From Catellatospora sp. TT07R-123 (GTDB lineage: Bacteria; Actinomycetota; Actinomycetes; Mycobacteriales; Micromonosporaceae), in contig NZ_BNEM01000001.1 in assembly GCF_018327705.1 (NCBI RefSeq), positions 806,001-870,000 on the forward strand: a stretch of DNA of 64,000 nucleotides, written 5' to 3'. Position 1 is the first letter of the stretch. Every line of letters begins with the position of its first letter. Below are positions 34,010 through 42,703 of this stretch, in pieces. The translations under genes and the position numbers were made by a program. The notes under the pieces are model-generated. The model did no database searches, was not told the origin of the DNA, and saw only the letters and a program-made list of their open reading frames with translations.

Positions 34010-34855
34010 TCACGTGAGGGTCGCGCCCATCCGGCCTTCAGGGCGTGCCACCGCCGCGCGGCGTTCGCGCCTGGCGCGCACCAGCATGGCGGCCAGTGCC
34101 ACGGTCGTCAGCCATGCCGCGCCCAGAGTCCATCCGCCGATCACATCGCTGAGGTAGTGGACGCCCAGGTAGATCCGCGACAGCCCGACGGCGCAAGCCA
34201 GTGCCGCGGCGCTGAGCCAGGCGGTGGCCTGGATGCGGCGGTTGTCGGTGGCCATGGCGACAAGCCAGGCGAGCATGCCGAAGCAGGCGATCGAGCTGCC
34301 GGAGTGTCCGGAGGGGAACGAGTAGCCGCCTGCGGTGACGAGCCAGTCGAGCGGGTCGGGCCTCGGCCGCGAGATGGTGATCTTTATCAGGGCCACGAGC
34401 AGCTGGATGCCCGCGCCGACGGCCACGGCGAGCAGTACGGGCCGCATGCTGCGTCGGCGTACGGCGACGGTGACGGCCACGACGGTGAGCAGGATGATCA
34501 GGCTGGCGGCGGAGCCGAGGTCGGTGATGCCGGTGGCCAGGATGTTGAGCGGTCCGGTGCGGTGGGTGACGGCCCAGTGGGTGACCGGGTCGTCGACGAC
34601 GGTGAGGTCGTCGCGTTCCAGGACGCCTTCGGCGATCTCCGCGAAGGTGAGGGTGAGGGTGAGCAGCAGCGTCGCGGCGGTGGCCAGTAGCAGCAGCGGG
34701 GTCGGGATCCGCCGGGCCGGCCAGGTCGGTGTGGTGACCGTGCGGGTCCAGCGCGTGCGGGCGCCGCGTAGCACCGGGGTCGCCGCCAGCGTCGTCAGGT
34801 AGGCCAGGGCGATGAGGACGGCCGCCGCCCCGGCGCCCGCGACGTTGGCCAGCAT
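34010..34855 (-). CDS. PAP2-family phosphatase
   Basis: A 281-residue membrane protein. Start 34855 (MLANVAGAG) has GGGGAG seven bases upstream and is preferred over GTG 34894. The three PAP2 motifs are complete: KITISRPRPDPLD, YSFPSGHSG and SRIYLGVHYLSDVIGG. Such enzymes dephosphorylate undecaprenyl diphosphate or phosphatidate on the outer membrane face. It lies downstream of an OmpR-type regulator gene but has its own upstream palindrome at 34917. Confidence 0.85.
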   Translation of the reverse strand: MLANVAGAGAAAVLIALAYLTTLAATPVLRGARTRWTRTVTTPTWPARRIPTPLLLLATAATLLLTLTLTFAEIAEGVLERDDLTVVDDPVTHWAVTHRTGPLNILATGITDLGSAASLIILLTVVAVTVAVRRRSMRPVLLAVAVGAGIQLLVALIKITISRPRPDPLDWLVTAGGYSFPSGHSGSSIACFGMLAWLVAMATDNRRIQATAWLSAAALACAVGLSRIYLGVHYLSDVIGGWTLGAAWLTTVALAAMLVRARRERRAAVARPEGRMGATLT

Positions 34856-34916
34856 CGGTTCTCCCCTGCTCGTGGCGGCCACGGCCGGTTCCACGCCTCA
34901 CCTCGAATCCGTTCAC

Positions 34917-34931
34917 CCTACACGGTGTAGT
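34917..34931. promoter_or_regulatory. CCTACA-type palindrome upstream of PAP2
   Basis: CCTACACGGTGTAGT, with perfect CTACAC/GTGTAG arms around one base. It lies 62 bp upstream of the chosen PAP2 start, in the gap after the response-regulator gene; on the minus strand its arm reads TGTAGGGT, a possible -10. Confidence 0.5.
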
Positions 34932-34960
34932 GGTCTGCTCCGGTGGTGCTGGAGGTGCTG

Positions 34961-35638
34961 TCAGCCGCCGGTCGGGTGCAGGCGGTAGCCGGCGCCGCGG
35001 ACGGTCTCGATCGCGGCGCGCCCGTAGGGCTGGTCGATCTTCTTGCGGAGGTAGCGGACGTAGACCTCGACGATGTTGTCGTCGCCGATGAAGTTCATGT
35101 CCCAGACGTTGTCGAGGATCGCGCGCTTGGAGACGACGTCGCCGCGGTGGCGCATGAGGAACTCCAGCAGCGCGAACTCCCGGGGCGTGAGGACGATCTG
35201 GTCTTGGGCGCGCCTGACGGTGCGCCGGGCCGGGTCCAGGCTCAGGTCGCCTGCGCTGAGCACGGTCGGCCGTTCGCGTAGCCGGCGGCGGGCCAGGGCA
35301 CGCAGGCGTGCCAGCAGGACCACGAAGGAGAACGGTTTGGTGAGGTAGTCGTCGGCGCCCAGGTCGAGCGCGTCGGCCTGGTCGTACTCGCCGTCCTTGG
35401 CGGTGAGCATGAGCACCGGCGTCCACACCTGCTGGGCGCGCAGGCGGCGGCAGATCTCGTAGCCGCTGAGCCCCGGCAGCATGATGTCGAGCATGATCAC
35501 GTCGTAGGGGTGTTCGGTCGCGGCCCACAGCCCGTCGTTGCCGTCGTGCATGACGTCCACGGCGAAGCCTTCGCCGACCAGCCCTTCGCGCAGCGTCTCG
35601 GCGAGGCTGACCTCGTCTTCGACGATCAGGATCCGCAT
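34961..35638 (-). CDS. OmpR-family response regulator
   Basis: A 225-residue protein beginning MRILIVEDEVSLAETLREGL. The phospho-acceptor lies in VIMLDIMLPGLSG, and DYLTKPF supplies the lysine. The winged-helix output (LTPREFALLEFLMRHRGDVVSKRAILDNVWD) ends in the typical GAGYRL hairpin. Its start overlaps the kinase gene by 13 bp. Four CTCAGC direct-repeat operators in the window, two of them in the kinase-lipoprotein intergenic region, are its likely sites (inference). Confidence 0.9.
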   Translation of the reverse strand: MRILIVEDEVSLAETLREGLVGEGFAVDVMHDGNDGLWAATEHPYDVIMLDIMLPGLSGYEICRRLRAQQVWTPVLMLTAKDGEYDQADALDLGADDYLTKPFSFVVLLARLRALARRRLRERPTVLSAGDLSLDPARRTVRRAQDQIVLTPREFALLEFLMRHRGDVVSKRAILDNVWDMNFIGDDNIVEVYVRYLRKKIDQPYGRAAIETVRGAGYRLHPTGG

Positions 35639-37071
35639 GTGGAGCCGTCCAGTGGAGAGACGACGGCAGTGGCGGTGGTGGTGCGCATCGGGAGTCTGAT
35701 GTGCAGCGCGGCGCCCCCCAGGTGGGAACTTTCGGCGGTGACGGTGCCGTCGTGGTCGTGGACGATGTCGCGGGTGATGGCCAGGCCCAGGCCCGCTCCC
35801 CCATCCGTGCGGGTGCGGCTGCTGTCCAGCCGGACGAAGCGGTCGAACGCGCGGTCGCGGTCGGCGGGCGCGATGCCGGGTCCGTCGTCGGCCACGACCA
35901 GATGGGCGGTGGTCGCGTCGGCGCGTACGGTGATGGCGATCCGGCTGCGGGCGTGGCGGGCGGCGTTGTCGCACAGGTTGGCCACGGCCCGGTCCAGGTG
36001 GTGGGCGTCGCCGCGGATACGCACGGGTACGACATCGGCGCTCACGCGCAGGTCGGGATGCTGGTGCTGTAACCGGTCGCGGTGGATGTAGGCGATGTCG
36101 TCCAGGTCCACGTCTTCGCGGCGGGCCGCGGCCATGCCGTGCTCGTCGGTGCGGGCCAGCAGCAGCAGGTCGGCCACCAGGCGGCTGAGCCGCTCGGTCT
36201 CGGCCTGCAGGCGGGCGACCTGAGTGGCGCCGGCGGTGCCGGAGGCGGCCAGGACCTCCAGCCCGACCTGCAGGGTCGTGAGCGGGCTGCGCAGCTCATG
36301 GCTGGCGTCGGCCACGAACCGGTTCTGCGCGTCAGCGGAGTCCTGCAGCCGTTCCAGCATCGTGTTCATGGTTTCGGCCAGGGCGGCGACCTCGTCGCGG
36401 GCAGCGGGCACCGGTACCCGGGCGGTCAGATCGCGGGCGGTGATGCCGGCGACCCGGCGGCGGATGGCTTCGACCGGCCGCAGCGACCGGCCGACGAACA
36501 CGAACACCGCGATGCCGACTACCAGCGCCAGCAGCGGCGCGCCCACCAGGATCGTCCTGGTCACGGCCTCGATGCTCTCGTCGACGGGCCGCAGGGACTG
36601 GGCCGCGACCACGGTCCGCACGCCGTCGTCGGTGGCCACGGCGGTGGTGACGGCACGGAAGGCGTCTTCGCTGCCAGGGGTGAGCCGCAGCTGCTCGTGG
36701 CGGACTGCGCCGACCACCGGACGGGCCGCGGTGATCGGCGGTTTGCCGGCCAGGACCGCAGACGCGGCCACGACGTCACCGGCGGGGTTGAGGACCTGCA
36801 CGATCGTCTGGTCGCCGGGGGCCGGTCGCAGCGTCTGCTCCAGCAGTGCCGGGTCGCCGGCCCGGATCGCGGCGACGACCTGGTCGGCGCGCTGGGTCGC
36901 GGCGGAGTCGATGTTGCCGGTGAGCATCAGCTGGGCGGTGAGCACCATGGCCGCGCCGGCGACGGCCACCGCCACCGCGACGACCGTCGCGGCGGCAAGC
37001 GCCGACCGGATGCGGATGCCGCCCAGCCGGGCACGCCATGACCTGGCCGGGACGCGGTGGTCGGAGCTCAT
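35626..37071 (-). CDS. Sensor histidine kinase (HAMP/HisKA type)
   Basis: A 481-residue protein with membrane helices at about 22-48 and about 178-200 flanking an extracytoplasmic sensor domain of about 130 residues. Then come HAMP (GRSLRPVEAIRRRVAGI), HisKA with FVADASHELRSPLTTLQ, and HATPase_c (NLCDNAARHARSRI, GAGLGLAITRDIV). It is the first gene of the kinase-regulator pair. A CTCAGC direct repeat ends 22 bp upstream of its ATG, suggesting autoregulation and a nearly leaderless mRNA. Confidence 0.9.
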   Translation of the reverse strand: MSSDHRVPARSWRARLGGIRIRSALAAATVVAVAVAVAGAAMVLTAQLMLTGNIDSAATQRADQVVAAIRAGDPALLEQTLRPAPGDQTIVQVLNPAGDVVAASAVLAGKPPITAARPVVGAVRHEQLRLTPGSEDAFRAVTTAVATDDGVRTVVAAQSLRPVDESIEAVTRTILVGAPLLALVVGIAVFVFVGRSLRPVEAIRRRVAGITARDLTARVPVPAARDEVAALAETMNTMLERLQDSADAQNRFVADASHELRSPLTTLQVGLEVLAASGTAGATQVARLQAETERLSRLVADLLLLARTDEHGMAAARREDVDLDDIAYIHRDRLQHQHPDLRVSADVVPVRIRGDAHHLDRAVANLCDNAARHARSRIAITVRADATTAHLVVADDGPGIAPADRDRAFDRFVRLDSSRTRTDGGAGLGLAITRDIVHDHDGTVTAESSHLGGAALHIRLPMRTTTATAVVSPLDGSTCGS

Positions 37072-37093
37072 CGTCGCAGCGTATGCCGGTATC

Positions 37094-37110
37094 GCTGAGT
37101 GCCCGCTGAA
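37094..37110 (-). promoter_or_regulatory. Direct-repeat operator of the kinase-regulator operon
   Basis: On the minus strand: TTCAGC-N5-CTCAGC, then exactly 10 bases, then TACGCT (37083-37078), with the kinase ATG 6 bases later. This is the same grammar as three other sites in the window. Confidence 0.55.
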
Positions 37111-37138
37111 CAGTGGCCGCTGTGGCCGGTGTGCCGTC

Positions 37139-37155
37139 TTCAGGCTGGTCTAAGC
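37139..37155 (+). promoter_or_regulatory. Direct-repeat operator of the lipoprotein-ABC operon
   Basis: On the plus strand: TTCAGG-N5-CTAAGC, then exactly 10 bases, then TAGTTT (37166-37171), with the ATG at 37180. The half-sites are 11 bp apart, one helical turn, as OmpR-type dimers require. Confidence 0.55.
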
Positions 37156-37179
37156 AGACCGGGTCTAGTTTCGCCGGTC

Positions 37180-37755
37180 ATGGAGATCACTCGGATCAGG
37201 CGACGTGCCTGGCTCGCCGCGGCTGCGCTGCTCCTGGCCACCGCCGGTTGCGCGACCGCGCCGTCGACGGCCACACCGGCTGAGAACAACCCGATCGGCG
37301 ACATTCCCGACAACCAGGTGTTCGTGGCGTACACACCGCCGGAGGGCGGCTACACCGTGAAAGTGCCCGAAGGCTGGAGCCGCACGGAGGCCGGCGGAGC
37401 GGTGCGGTTCACCGACAAGCTCAACACCATCGTGCTGCGGTCCGAACCGGCCCAGACCGCGCCGGACGCGGCATCCGGCCGAGCCGACCTGGTCGAGTTG
37501 CAGCGCACGGCCAAGAACTTCACGCCCGGCGAGGTGAAGACGGTCGACCGGAAGGGCGGAACGGTGCTGCTGGTGACGTACCGCGCCGACGCACCCGCCG
37601 ACCCGGTCACCGGAAAGATCATCAACGATGACGTGGAGCGCTACCAGTACTTCCACGCCGGGAAGATCATCAGCATCACCCTGTCCGGACCGCACGGCGC
37701 CGACAACGTCGACCCGTGGCGCATCGTCACCGACTCGCTGGCGTACACGCCATGA
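37180..37755 (+). CDS. Lipoprotein of the ABC exporter operon
   Basis: A 191-residue protein. Its signal ends in lipobox TAGC. The mature domain is beta-rich (VAYTPPEGGYTVKVPEGWSRTEAGGAVRFTDKLNTIVLRSE) and resembles PsbP/Mog1-like lipoproteins found with actinobacterial transporters. Its stop overlaps the first ATPase start (ATGA), so the four genes 37180-41805 form one operon. It probably senses or delivers an outside ligand for the FtsX-like permease. Confidence 0.7.
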   Translation: MEITRIRRRAWLAAAALLLATAGCATAPSTATPAENNPIGDIPDNQVFVAYTPPEGGYTVKVPEGWSRTEAGGAVRFTDKLNTIVLRSEPAQTAPDAASGRADLVELQRTAKNFTPGEVKTVDRKGGTVLLVTYRADAPADPVTGKIINDDVERYQYFHAGKIISITLSGPHGADNVDPWRIVTDSLAYTP

Positions 37756-38495
37756 CCGGCGCGGACACCGAACGGCAGCGGCGCTGGCCGGCCCCGGTCC
37801 CGCAACCGCACCAGGTCGTGCTCGCGCACCGGTTGCACCGCTTCTTCCGCGCCGCCGGGGAGGAGACCCAGGCCCTGGCCGGAGTCTCGTTCGCCGTCGA
37901 GGCCGGCGAGCTGGTCGCGGTCGCCGGGCCGTCCGGATCGGGTAAGTCGACGCTGCTGGCGCTGCTGGCGGGGCTGGACGAACCGGATGGCGGCACGGTG
38001 TTCGTGGCCGGGCAGCCGTTGAGCCACCGTCCCGAACCCGAACGCGCACGGATCCGGGCCGCGTCCATCGGCGTGCTGTACCAGCACGGCAACCTGCTGC
38101 CGCACCTGACCGTCGGGCAGAACCTGCGCTTCGCCCGCAAGCTCGCCGACGCCCGCACCCGCGTACACGTCGACGTCCGGCTGCACGCGGCAGGCATCGC
38201 CGGCCTCGGCGACCGGATGCCCGCACAGTTGTCGGGCGGACAGGCCACCCGCGCCGCGCTGGCCGTGGCCATGGTCAACGACCCCGCGCTGCTGATCGCC
38301 GACGAACCCACCGCCGAACTCGACACCGACAGCGAGCAGCAGCTGCTGGACATGCTGACCGACACCGCCCGCGCCGGGACCGCGGTAGTCGTCGCCACCC
38401 ACAGCCCGCGCGTGCTCGGCGCCTGCGACCGGGTTCTGCGGCTGCATGACGGGCGGCTGGCCACGACGGCGGCTCATGGGGAGACGGACCGATGA
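37752..38495 (+). CDS. ABC transporter ATP-binding protein (MacB/LolD type), first
   Basis: A 247-residue protein with Walker A GPSGSGKST, Q-loop LYQHGNLLPHL, signature LSGGQATRAALAVAM, Walker B LLIADEPTAELD and H-loop ATHSP. The overlap with both neighbours is ATGA. It probably pairs with the second ATPase as a heterodimer driving the single large permease. Confidence 0.87.
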   Translation: MTGADTERQRRWPAPVPQPHQVVLAHRLHRFFRAAGEETQALAGVSFAVEAGELVAVAGPSGSGKSTLLALLAGLDEPDGGTVFVAGQPLSHRPEPERARIRAASIGVLYQHGNLLPHLTVGQNLRFARKLADARTRVHVDVRLHAAGIAGLGDRMPAQLSGGQATRAALAVAMVNDPALLIADEPTAELDTDSEQQLLDMLTDTARAGTAVVVATHSPRVLGACDRVLRLHDGRLATTAAHGETDR

Positions 38496-39187
38496 CCGCC
38501 CTGCCGCAGCAGTCGGCGACGCTGTTCGCGGCCGCGCGGGCCGCCTGCAGGTTCGGGCCGGTACACGCGGTGCGGGAGGCGACCTGCACCATCCGCGCCG
38601 GGCAGCAGACAGCCCTCACCGGCGTGTCCGGGTCGGGCAAGTCGACGCTGCTGCACCTCATCGCCGGCCTGCAGGCACCCACCTCGGGCGGGATCTCCTG
38701 GCCCGATCTCGGCGGTGATCCGCGCCGCGACCACACCGCCGTCGCGATCATCTTCCAGGCGCCGAGCCTGATCGACGCCCTCGACGTCCGGCAGAACGTC
38801 GCGCTGCCGCTGCTGCTGTCCGGCAGCGCACCGGATCCGGCTGCCCGCGCCGCGGACGCCGCGCTGCGGTCCCTGGGTCTGACGCAGCTGGCGGCACGGT
38901 TGCCGGTCGAACTGTCGTCCGGTCAGGCCCAACGGGTCGCCATCGCCAGGGCGCTGGCGATGGCCCCGAAGCTGATCCTGGCCGACGAACCGACCGGCCA
39001 TCTCGACCACGACACCGCCGTACAGGTGGTCGCGACGCTGCGGGAGACCGCGACCGCGACCGGCGCGGCGCTGCTGATCGCCACCCACGATCGGGACATC
39101 GCCGCGCAGCTGCCGCATCGCTGGCACATCGACGACGGCAACCTGTGCACCGAACCCGGTTCCCGCACGGCAGGAGACGGACTGTGA
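38492..39187 (+). CDS. ABC transporter ATP-binding protein (MacB/LolD type), second
   Basis: A 231-residue protein with Walker A GVSGSGKST and a Walker B region LILADEPTGHLD. The signature is altered to LSSGQAQRVAIARA (serine in place of the first glycine of LSGGQ), which could make one ATP site degenerate in a heterodimer. The start overlaps the previous stop (ATGA) and its stop overlaps the permease GTG. Confidence 0.85.
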   Translation: MTALPQQSATLFAAARAACRFGPVHAVREATCTIRAGQQTALTGVSGSGKSTLLHLIAGLQAPTSGGISWPDLGGDPRRDHTAVAIIFQAPSLIDALDVRQNVALPLLLSGSAPDPAARAADAALRSLGLTQLAARLPVELSSGQAQRVAIARALAMAPKLILADEPTGHLDHDTAVQVVATLRETATATGAALLIATHDRDIAAQLPHRWHIDDGNLCTEPGSRTAGDGL

Positions 39188-41805
39188 TCACGTTGTGGCT
39201 GCGGGGCCTGCTCCGCCACCGTCCCGGCCGGACGGCCGGTGCCGCCACCGGTGTCGCCGCCGCGGTGGCGCTGCTGGCATGCCTGGGCATGTTCCTGGCC
39301 GGGTCGCAGGCCAGCATGACCGCCCGCGCCGCCGCGCGCATCGCCGTCGACTGGCAGGTGCAGGTCACCCCGGGCAGCGACCCGGCCGCCGTACGGCAGG
39401 CCGTGGCCGCTCAACCAGGCACCGTCACCACCGCCGCAGTCGGCTATGCCACCGTGCCCGGCCTGTCGGCGACCACAGCTTCGACGAACCACCGCACCGG
39501 TCAGGCAGTCGCGCTCGGGCTGCCCGACGGCTACCGCGCCGACTTCCCGGGCCAGCTGCGCACCCTCGCCGGGTCAGACCAAGGTGTCCTGCTCGCGCAG
39601 CAGACCGCGGCGAACCTGCACGCCGTGCCCGGCACCACCATCACCATCACCCGGCCGGGTCTGCCCGACGCGGCCGTCACCGTCGCCGGAATCGTCGACC
39701 TGCCGCAGGCCAACGCCCTGTTCCAGACCGTCGGCGCACCCACCGGCGCGCAGCCGGCAGCACCCCCGGACAACGTGCTGCTGCTCCCGGCAGCCGACTA
39801 CGCCGACCTGATCGCCCCGATCGCCGCGGCCGACCCGTCGGCACTGTCGGTGCAGATCCACGCCACCCGCGACCACCACCTGCCCCGGTCGCCGGCCCAG
39901 GCCTACCTCGCCGACACCCGCGCCGCCCAGCACCTGGCAGCGGACCTGGCCGGCGGCGGCCAGGTCGGGGACAACCTCGCCGCCACCCTCGACGCCGCCC
40001 GCAGCGACGCCGCCTACGCCACGGTCCTGCTGCTGTTCCTCGGCCTGCCCGGCGCGGTCCTGGCCGCGACCGTCACCGCGATCATCGCCGCAGCCGGGGC
40101 AGCCTCACGCCGCCGCGACCACGCCCTGGCCCGCGCCCGCGGCGCGACGACCCGGCAACTGCTGAAGCTGGCCGCCGCCGAGACCCTGCTGATCGCCGCC
40201 TGCGCCACCGTCGCGGGACTCGCCGCCGCAGCAGCGCTGGGGCAAGCCACCACCGGCGACCCCAGCTGGGGCGCCGCACCCGCCGACGCCGCCCTGTGGT
40301 CAGCCGCGGCCGCAGCCGCGGCACTGGTCATCGCACTGGCAGCGGTACTGCTGCCGACCTGGCGGCAGGTACGCAACGACACCGTCCACGCCGCCTACAC
40401 CACCGCACCCGCACACCGGCTGCCCCATCCGGCACTGATCGTGCTGCTCGCCGTCGCGGGAGCACTGATCTGGCATCAGACCAGCGGCACCGGCTACCAG
40501 CTGGTCCTCGCCCCCGAAGGCGTCGCCGCGATCTCGGTCGACTACTGGGCGTTCACCGCCCCGGCGCTGCTGTGGCTGGCCGCCGCCCTGACCACCTACC
40601 GGCTGACCCACACGCTGCTGGGCCGCGGCCGGGCGCTGACCGCCCTGCTGCGACCCTGGACCAGGCAACTGGCTCCGGTCACCGCCGCGACCCTGACCCG
40701 CAATCGGCACCTGATCGCCCAGACCGTCACCGTGCTGGCACTGACGCTGGCGTTCGCGGCCACGACCGCGACGTTCAACACCACCTACCGGGCACAAGCC
40801 GACGTCGACGCCAGGCTCACCAACGGCGCCGACGTCACCGTCACCACGACCGGCACCGCCGACCTGTCCGCCATCAGCGGGGTCAGTCACGTCGAACCCC
40901 TGCAGCACCGCTACGCCTACATCGGATCCGACCTTCAGGACATGTACGGCGTCAACGCGGCCACCATCATCGGCACCGGGCTGCAGGACAGCTGGTTCAC
41001 CGGCGGCACCGCCGCCGACCTGATGCAGCGCCTGGCCCGGCAACCCGACGCCGTCCTGGTCTCCGCCGAGACCGTCACCGACTACCAGCTGCGCCCCGGC
41101 GACACGATCACCCTGCGGATCCCGTCAGCGGCCAGCACCCCGGCCACCGCCGTCTTCCACTACATCGGCACCGTCGCCGAGTTCCCGACCGCGCCCAAAG
41201 ACAGCTTCTTCGTCGCCAACGCCGCCTACCTCGACCAGGTCGCCGACCCGCCCGCCAACCACACCTACCTGCTCACCACCACCGCGGCACCGCCACAGGT
41301 CGCCGCCACGGCACGCGACCGCCTGGGACCGGCCGCCACCGTCACCGACCTCACCACCACCGCCGCGAGCATCGGCTCCAGCCTCACCGCCGTCGACCTG
41401 GGCACCCTCACCACCATCGAGCTCTCATTCGCGCTGCTGCTCACCGCGACCGCCGCGGGCCTGCTGCCGGCGCTGACACTGACCGAGCGGCGGCGCACGT
41501 TCACCCTCGCGGCGCTGCTGGGGGCCAGCCGCCGCCAGCTGACCGGGTTCGTCGCCGCCGAAGCCTGCGCTATCGGGGTGCTGGCGGCGCTGTTCGGGGC
41601 GGGCACCGCGGCGGTGATCACCGCGGTGCTGCTGGCGGCGCTGACCGGGGTGTTCGACCCGCCACCGGACCACCCCCACGTCGCCTGGACGTACCTGGCT
41701 GTGGTCGTGGTGGTGACGGTGGTGAGCCTCTGCGCCGCCGCGGTGCTCACCGTCGTGCGGTGCGGGCGCATCGATACCAGCGTCATCCGCCGCGACGCCG
41801 GCTAA
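39184..41805 (+). CDS. FtsX-like ABC permease
   Basis: An 873-residue protein from GTG. It has the classic duplicated FtsX layout: a helix at the N-terminus, a long extracytoplasmic domain, three helices (near residues 280-410), two hydrophobic helices in the middle, a second extracytoplasmic domain (about 550-740) and three terminal helices (LGTLTTIELSFALLLTATAAGLLPAL onward). Such permeases act mechanically on envelope substrates such as peptide antibiotics or lipoproteins. Its TAA overlaps the stop of the converging FetB-like gene by 4 bp. Confidence 0.87.
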   Translation: MITLWLRGLLRHRPGRTAGAATGVAAAVALLACLGMFLAGSQASMTARAAARIAVDWQVQVTPGSDPAAVRQAVAAQPGTVTTAAVGYATVPGLSATTASTNHRTGQAVALGLPDGYRADFPGQLRTLAGSDQGVLLAQQTAANLHAVPGTTITITRPGLPDAAVTVAGIVDLPQANALFQTVGAPTGAQPAAPPDNVLLLPAADYADLIAPIAAADPSALSVQIHATRDHHLPRSPAQAYLADTRAAQHLAADLAGGGQVGDNLAATLDAARSDAAYATVLLLFLGLPGAVLAATVTAIIAAAGAASRRRDHALARARGATTRQLLKLAAAETLLIAACATVAGLAAAAALGQATTGDPSWGAAPADAALWSAAAAAAALVIALAAVLLPTWRQVRNDTVHAAYTTAPAHRLPHPALIVLLAVAGALIWHQTSGTGYQLVLAPEGVAAISVDYWAFTAPALLWLAAALTTYRLTHTLLGRGRALTALLRPWTRQLAPVTAATLTRNRHLIAQTVTVLALTLAFAATTATFNTTYRAQADVDARLTNGADVTVTTTGTADLSAISGVSHVEPLQHRYAYIGSDLQDMYGVNAATIIGTGLQDSWFTGGTAADLMQRLARQPDAVLVSAETVTDYQLRPGDTITLRIPSAASTPATAVFHYIGTVAEFPTAPKDSFFVANAAYLDQVADPPANHTYLLTTTAAPPQVAATARDRLGPAATVTDLTTTAASIGSSLTAVDLGTLTTIELSFALLLTATAAGLLPALTLTERRRTFTLAALLGASRRQLTGFVAAEACAIGVLAALFGAGTAAVITAVLLAALTGVFDPPPDHPHVAWTYLAVVVVVTVVSLCAAAVLTVVRCGRIDTSVIRRDAG

Positions 41806-42554
41806 CGCACCGACGGCCTGCGGATCACGTCGCGGGCCACCAGCTCCAGCACGACGATCACCGCGATCGTCTCGGCTGCCAGCAGCCCGACCAGCACGAG
41901 CAGCTGGGTGGCGCCGGCCTGGACCGGGCCGCCGCCGCCCAGCAGCACCCCGACGAACGCGCCGGGCAGCGTCACCAGGCCCACGGTCCGGGTCTGGTCC
42001 AGCGCCGGATGCAGGGCCTGCCCCACGAACGGCCGGCACAGTTCCCGTACCGCGTCCGGTTCGGTGAACCCGAGCGCCAGCAGGGCCTCGTATTCCCCGC
42101 GGCGGACCGTCAGGTCTTCCATGATCCGGCGGCCGGCCAGCGACGTCGCCGACATCGCTCCGCCGATGAGGATCCCGGCCACCGGCACCACCGCCACGGT
42201 CTGCCACGGCACCGTCCCGGCAGCGACGATCAGCGCCAGCACCGGCACGAGCCCTGCCATGATCGCTGCGGCCGCCCACCAGGCGCTGCGGTCGCGGCTG
42301 ATCCGCCGGGCGCTGGTCACCGACGCCACAACGATCATCAACACGACGAACGCCGCAGTAGCACCCCACGTCCGCAGCACCCACGTGATCAGCAGCGACA
42401 CGACCGCCAGCTGCACCGCCGCCCGCACGCCCGCACCGACGACGGCCCGCGACACTCGCAGCCCGGCCCACCGGGCGCTCACCGCTGCGGCCGCACACAG
42501 CACGACCAGCACCAGCCCGAACGCCGGCCCGATCACGATCGAAGCGCCACCCAC
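41802..42554 (-). CDS. FetB/YbbM-family ABC permease
   Basis: A 250-residue protein with about seven helices. It carries the UPF0014/FetB signatures VPVAGILIGGAMSATSLAGRR and ALGFTEPDAVRELCRPFVGQALHPALDQTRTVGLVTLPGAFVGVLLGG. The E. coli relative FetB exports iron with the ATPase FetA; no fetA-like gene adjoins here. Start GTG 42554 opens directly on the first helix; the frame is open upstream but non-coding in character. Confidence 0.83.
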   Translation of the reverse strand: MGGASIVIGPAFGLVLVVLCAAAAVSARWAGLRVSRAVVGAGVRAAVQLAVVSLLITWVLRTWGATAAFVVLMIVVASVTSARRISRDRSAWWAAAAIMAGLVPVLALIVAAGTVPWQTVAVVPVAGILIGGAMSATSLAGRRIMEDLTVRRGEYEALLALGFTEPDAVRELCRPFVGQALHPALDQTRTVGLVTLPGAFVGVLLGGGGPVQAGATQLLVLVGLLAAETIAVIVVLELVARDVIRRPSVR

Positions 42555-42703
42555 GGTCCCACCATCCCACCTGCACCTGCGACGGCAGCGCGCCATCTGC
42601 GAATCGGCCGGATACGGCACGGCCGTCGGCCGATCGGCTGCGACAGTACCGCCGAGGCCTGCGGCGGCCGTGTCAGCCGGCGCCGCACCCACTGGCGTGG
42701 CGG

